Of a stretch of DNA of 64,000 bases, positions 61,025 through 64,000 are shown piece after piece. The stretch lies in NCBI RefSeq assembly GCF_900176505.1, contig NZ_FWYB01000014.1, positions 91,925 to 155,924 on the forward strand, given 5' to 3'. The DNA is from Pedobacter nyackensis. Lineage in GTDB: Bacteria; Bacteroidota; Bacteroidia; Sphingobacteriales; Sphingobacteriaceae. Position numbers and translations under genes: made by a program. The notes beneath the pieces were generated by a model, which did not search any database, had not been told where the DNA came from, and saw only the letters and a list, made by a program, of their open reading frames with translations. Each line of letters starts with the position of its first letter. Position 1 is the stretch's first letter.

Positions 61025-62464
61025 TTAAAATAAAATCGAATAATTTAACTTACCACGAACAGGAACAATAAGTTGTTTCCTGCCGTCAACATCCCTGATC
61101 ACAGGTTTGTCTTTGGTATCGTCAAATTTTAAATAAAAAGATTGTCCGGCTATAAGGTAAAGTCCTTTAGAGACTTCTTCAACACTTGAAGCATCAGCTA
61201 TTAATGCATAAATGTTATCTACTGGAGTTTCAAGAACGATCTCTCTGCTTAATCCCTGACCATTTTCAAGTGCTTTGATGGCATCAGAAACTTTAGTACC
61301 GTAGATATTATAGTTAAAAGTAGGGTGCCCCTGACCATCTAATGTATAGCCTTTAGTTTTAAATCCTGTACCGGTAGTATCAACTAACCATGCTGCTCCC
61401 TTGGGATCGGTAAGTTTAGTTAGCGTAGGAACTAGCTTTTTAGTGAAGGTTGTTACACTTCCGCGAGGTTTTGAAGTACCGTCACCTCTTTCGTGCCACA
61501 TTGGAGTTGCATCCACAAACTCACCATGCCAGGCCTGGAACAAAATACCATTGTCTAAGTCATAGCTAAAGTGAACCTGAGTAGGACTACCTACAGAAAT
61601 TGCGTGAACTACTTTTGGTCCTCCCTGAATATTAACAAAACTGCGAATATTTGGAGTTGTAGCAACATCAATATAAATTGGATCCGTATCGTTTCCATTT
61701 CTTGGCCCACCATTTAACATTTCGGCAGGTAATTTGGAAATTTTAATATCTCTGAAAGCCACCGCACCATGATCGCCTTGCAAGCGTAAAGCACCAATTG
61801 CTTTTTCTTTATCGTTTGCACCTCTGGTTGCACCAAACAATTCAACATTATCTTGTATAAGTACACCATTCAATTCTACACTTAAAACTCTTGCATTAGC
61901 GATCTTGTTGCCAGATGCATCGAAACTTGGAGCCTGGAATGCGATTTTAATATGTTGCCATAACCCTGGTGCTTTACTTGCATTTTGGCGAGGTGCATAT
62001 CCCTGATATCCTTTTTGACCTTCTGGTTTTGAATCATCCCAACGCTGGTAAATACCACCATTATTAGCTGATGTTGGATTTAATAAACCCCATGAATCTT
62101 CTAATTGGATTTCATAGATCCCCTGAAGATAGATTCCTGAGTTTGATCCTTTTGCTAGTAAATAATCTAACTCAAGAATGATATTACCATGCTCAGCAAT
62201 TGTTAAAAGATCTGATCCATGATCTTTTTTAGAAGGTACATTCACTAAAATTCCAGTACCCTTTGCAATGTTTAAAACGTTTGTTTCGTTTAAATTAGCC
62301 GTAACGCCTCCTGCAAGCGCCCAGGTATTCCCCGGAGTCTTAAATAAAGAAAGATCTTTCAGATCAATTTCTGACTGACCAGCTAGTTGCTGACCAGACA
62401 CGAGTGCAGTTCCTAACAACCATATAAAAGCGGTTGTTCCAAACCTTAGATAATTAAGTTTCAT
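61025..62464 (-). CDS. DUF1080 (3-keto-disaccharide hydrolase/concanavalin-like) protein
   Basis: The product is 479 residues with a signal peptide ending ALVSGQQ. Residues about 35-245 form the DUF1080 concanavalin-like beta-sandwich (NIILELDYLLAKGSNSGIYLQGIYEIQLEDSWG, GLWQHIKIAFQAP, GALRLQGDHGAVAFRDIKI). Some DUF1080 proteins hydrolyse 3-keto-glycosides. The C-terminal part (about 260-479) has a second beta domain, and its YDLDNGILFQAWHGEFVDATPMWHERG motif is often found beside cytochrome c propeller proteins. With the downstream cytochrome this suggests oxidation and cleavage of a sugar compound. That is inference from context. Confidence 0.75.
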   Translation of the reverse strand: MKLNYLRFGTTAFIWLLGTALVSGQQLAGQSEIDLKDLSLFKTPGNTWALAGGVTANLNETNVLNIAKGTGILVNVPSKKDHGSDLLTIAEHGNIILELDYLLAKGSNSGIYLQGIYEIQLEDSWGLLNPTSANNGGIYQRWDDSKPEGQKGYQGYAPRQNASKAPGLWQHIKIAFQAPSFDASGNKIANARVLSVELNGVLIQDNVELFGATRGANDKEKAIGALRLQGDHGAVAFRDIKISKLPAEMLNGGPRNGNDTDPIYIDVATTPNIRSFVNIQGGPKVVHAISVGSPTQVHFSYDLDNGILFQAWHGEFVDATPMWHERGDGTSKPRGSVTTFTKKLVPTLTKLTDPKGAAWLVDTTGTGFKTKGYTLDGQGHPTFNYNIYGTKVSDAIKALENGQGLSREIVLETPVDNIYALIADASSVEEVSKGLYLIAGQSFYLKFDDTKDKPVIRDVDGRKQLIVPVRGKLNYSILF

Positions 62465-62788
62465 GTGTGTGTGTTTGTTAAAAAGATTATATATAATTAC
62501 ATAGATGAAGCATCCAGCTAGCCCTTTTGAAAGAATGAATATGGTTCTGTAATTAGCAATTTAAATTTGTTAGTAAAATAAATAGATAAGGACGCAAAAT
62601 AACAACAACAGTCTTTCTAAACAATTCAAACATTGATCAATGTTGATGTTTTTTTAACCCATTTCCAATACTATCATGGAGATTTCAAAACATTCAGACC
62701 AATTTCACTTAATACTTTGCTGATATCCCATTATTTTCATAACACATCCATCGCTAAATTACCTCTTTATACAAACAAACCACACACA
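62465..62788. other. Divergent intergenic region between DUF1080 and GH29 genes
   Basis: No gene is present. TAAATTTG at 62562-62569 on the plus strand matches the -7 consensus, but no TTG/TTTG box lies at the right distance. The plus frame that runs through part of this stretch lacks a signal peptide or start context, so I place the GH29 start at 62789. Confidence 0.4.
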
Positions 62789-63658
62789 ATGAAAAAAACA
62801 ATTTTATCGATTTTATTACTGCTAAACCTGGCACTTACAGTAAGCGCTCAAAAACGGCTTGGCAAAGAAACTACTGCCGAAAAAACCAAAAGAATGGAAT
62901 GGTGGACAAATGCCCGCTTCGGTATGTTTATCCATTGGGGGCTTTATGCGTTGCCGGCCCGCCACGAATGGGTAAAAAGCTATGAACACATTACAAATGA
63001 GGATTATCAAAAATACTTTGACAAGTTTAACCCCGATTTATTTAACCCAAAGCAATGGGCAAAAGAAGCTAAAGCGGCCGGCATGAAATACGCCGTATTA
63101 ACCACAAAACACCATGAAGGTTTTACACTTTTTGATAGCAAGTATACCGACTACAAAGCAACCAATACACCGGCAAAAAGAGATTTGATAAAGGAATTTG
63201 TAGAAGCTTTCCGTGCCGAAGGCATAAAAATAGGATTTTACTATTCCCTTATTGATTGGCACCACCCAGATTTTACTGTAGATGCTATCCATCCCTTAAG
63301 ACCAGAAAAAGGCAATGAAGATGCTTATACCGCCTTAAACAAAAACAGGGACATGGCCAAATATCGTAAATACATGTACAACCAGGTAACAGAACTACTT
63401 ACTAAATATGGCAAAATAGATATTTTTTGGGCCGACTATTCCTATCCTGGTAAGCATGGGAAAGGGCGTGATGATTGGGGATCTGTTGAACTGCTAAAAC
63501 AGATTAGAAAACTGCAGCCTGAAATTATTGTCGACAACCGTTTAGATCTGAAAGATTATGAAGATGGTACTGATTTTGAAACACCAGAACAGGTTGGACC
63601 CAAAGAATTGGAAAAATACCGTGGAAAAGTTTGGGAAACCGGTCTTATCCGTCTATAA
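62789..63658 (+). pseudogene. GH29 alpha-L-fucosidase, truncated by insertion sequence
   Basis: The ATG at 62789 gives a signal peptide (MKKTILSILLLLNLALTVSAQ). The GH29 barrel follows: RMEWWTNARFGMFIHWGLYALPARHEWV, YAVLTTKHHEGFTLFDS, IGFYYSLIDWHHPDF, and the nucleophile Asp in KIDIFWADYSYPG near residue 215. The protein should continue after VWET with a conserved Cys/Met/Ser-Trp-Gly segment and a C-terminal beta domain. Instead it changes at about 63641 into GLIRL and a stop, after 289 codons (family about 450-500). The downstream DNA is an IS3-type element. The enzyme is presumably inactive as it lacks the acid/base side of the barrel. Confidence 0.75.
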
Positions 63659-64000
63659 CTTTACAGTTTTTGAGAAAAAACTAAGTTTTCGATGAACAAA
63701 GAAGTAATGGCAAGGTTAGATTATCCTGCAGAATTTAAAGAAAAATTGATAGAGCTGGTCGTCTACCAGAATCAATCCACAGCAGCTGTTGTAAAAAAGT
63801 ATGGATTACCAAACACCTATATTCTAACCAATTGGGTTAACCGGTATAAGAAGAAATTAGAGAAAGGAGCTGTAACTTTAACTCCTATGGAAAAGCCAAA
63901 AACTAAAGACACCGCAGAGTTAAAAAAGCGCATAAAGGACTTGGAAAAGGCCTTGGAGAAAGCGAATGTGCTAATTTACGGCCTGAATTCAATGATTGAT
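63641..64000 (+). mobile_element. Left end of an IS3-family insertion sequence (continues past window)
   Basis: The GH29 homology stops at about base 63640 and a transposase gene begins 50 bp later. The left terminal repeat probably starts near ggtcttatccgtc (63641), but the right end and target-site duplication lie outside the window, so the exact boundary is not proven. Confidence 0.65.
63692..64000 (+). CDS. IS3-family transposase OrfA (partial, runs off right edge)
   Basis: An ATG at 63692 opens 103 codons to the window edge. The N-terminal helix-turn-helix (YPAEFKEKLIELVVYQNQS, AAVVKKYGLPNTYILTNWVNRYKKK) and leucine-zipper-like coiled coil (ELKKRIKDLEKALEKANVLI) are typical of IS3/IS911 OrfA. 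OrfA binds the IS ends and, after frameshifting with OrfB, forms the transposase. The rest of OrfA and the DDE-type OrfB are expected just beyond the edge. Confidence 0.8.
   Translation, partial: MNKEVMARLDYPAEFKEKLIELVVYQNQSTAAVVKKYGLPNTYILTNWVNRYKKKLEKGAVTLTPMEKPKTKDTAELKKRIKDLEKALEKANVLIYGLNSMID

Noticed and set aside
62633..62788. Longer GH29 start at 62633
   Set aside because: The extra N-terminal part would bury the signal peptide that begins at 62789; the upstream frame is just open by chance.
1..64000. tRNA, rRNA, prophage or CRISPR loci
   Set aside because: I looked for them and saw no cloverleaf-like, ribosomal, integrase-bounded or spacer-array sequence; the S74 protein is a host surface-type gene with a signal peptide, not part of a phage cluster.

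Overview
The window looks like chromosomal DNA from a Bacteroidota species, most likely Sphingobacteriaceae and Pedobacter-like. The evidence is three SusC/SusD outer-membrane glycan-import pairs, two ECF-sigma/FecR switches, a type IX secretion (CHU_C, type B) C-terminal domain, a DUF6266 gene, AT-rich intergenic DNA, and promoters of the Bacteroidota type (TTTG, about 19-20 nt, TAnnTTTG). I saw no rRNA, tRNA or CRISPR array. The species assignment is inference.

Layout. 1-7271 (minus): a giant secreted beta-helix protein of at least 2,423 residues in five repeated modules; its C-terminus lies beyond the left edge. 7615-9517: a DUF6266 gene with an 11-bp GC-rich repeat upstream, then a beta-hydroxyacid dehydrogenase. 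9704-14840: a GH95-like secreted glycosidase, an ArsR/SRPBCC/DoxX operon with a readable promoter and paired operators, a second SRPBCC gene and a GlxA-type AraC regulator. 14862-28419: polysaccharide utilisation locus 1 (PUL1) on the minus strand, in transcription order sigma factor, FecR, SusC with STN domain, SusD, BNR-4 protein (candidate lyase), GH105, SGNH-GH99-like fusion, GH127-like enzyme, and a relic of a sialate O-acetylesterase.

28597-34495 (plus): a metal or siderophore uptake operon (TonB receptor, DUF4374 lipoprotein, PepSY membrane protein, DUF4198 protein) behind a strong promoter and a leader with two hairpins. 34593-39948: two secreted surface proteins (an MBG/Ig-type T9SS cargo and an S74 tail-fibre-like protein), a relic of another T9SS cargo gene and a frameshifted small gene. 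40065-51839: PUL2 (sigma, FecR, STN-SusC, SusD, two poorly characterised TIM-barrel-type enzymes). 52133-57211: PUL3, a SusC/SusD pair clearly paralogous to that of PUL2 but lacking the STN domain and any sigma/FecR genes. 57601-62464: a PhoX-like phosphatase, a secreted cytochrome c protein and a DUF1080 protein. 62789-64000: a GH29 alpha-L-fucosidase gene cut by an IS3-type insertion sequence that runs off the right edge.

How the genes work together. In PUL1 and PUL2 the STN domain of SusC probably senses the imported glycan and signals through FecR to release the ECF sigma factor, which switches on SusC/D and the downstream enzymes. PUL1 enzymes fit an acidic plant polysaccharide containing uronic acid-rhamnose linkages and L-arabinofuranose: a beta-propeller lyase candidate would generate unsaturated uronides and GH105 would remove them. 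PUL2 and PUL3 look like a duplicated import system with only one copy under local sigma/anti-sigma control. Several junctions show decay: an esterase relic, a T9SS-cargo relic, a poly-A frameshift and an IS-interrupted fucosidase.
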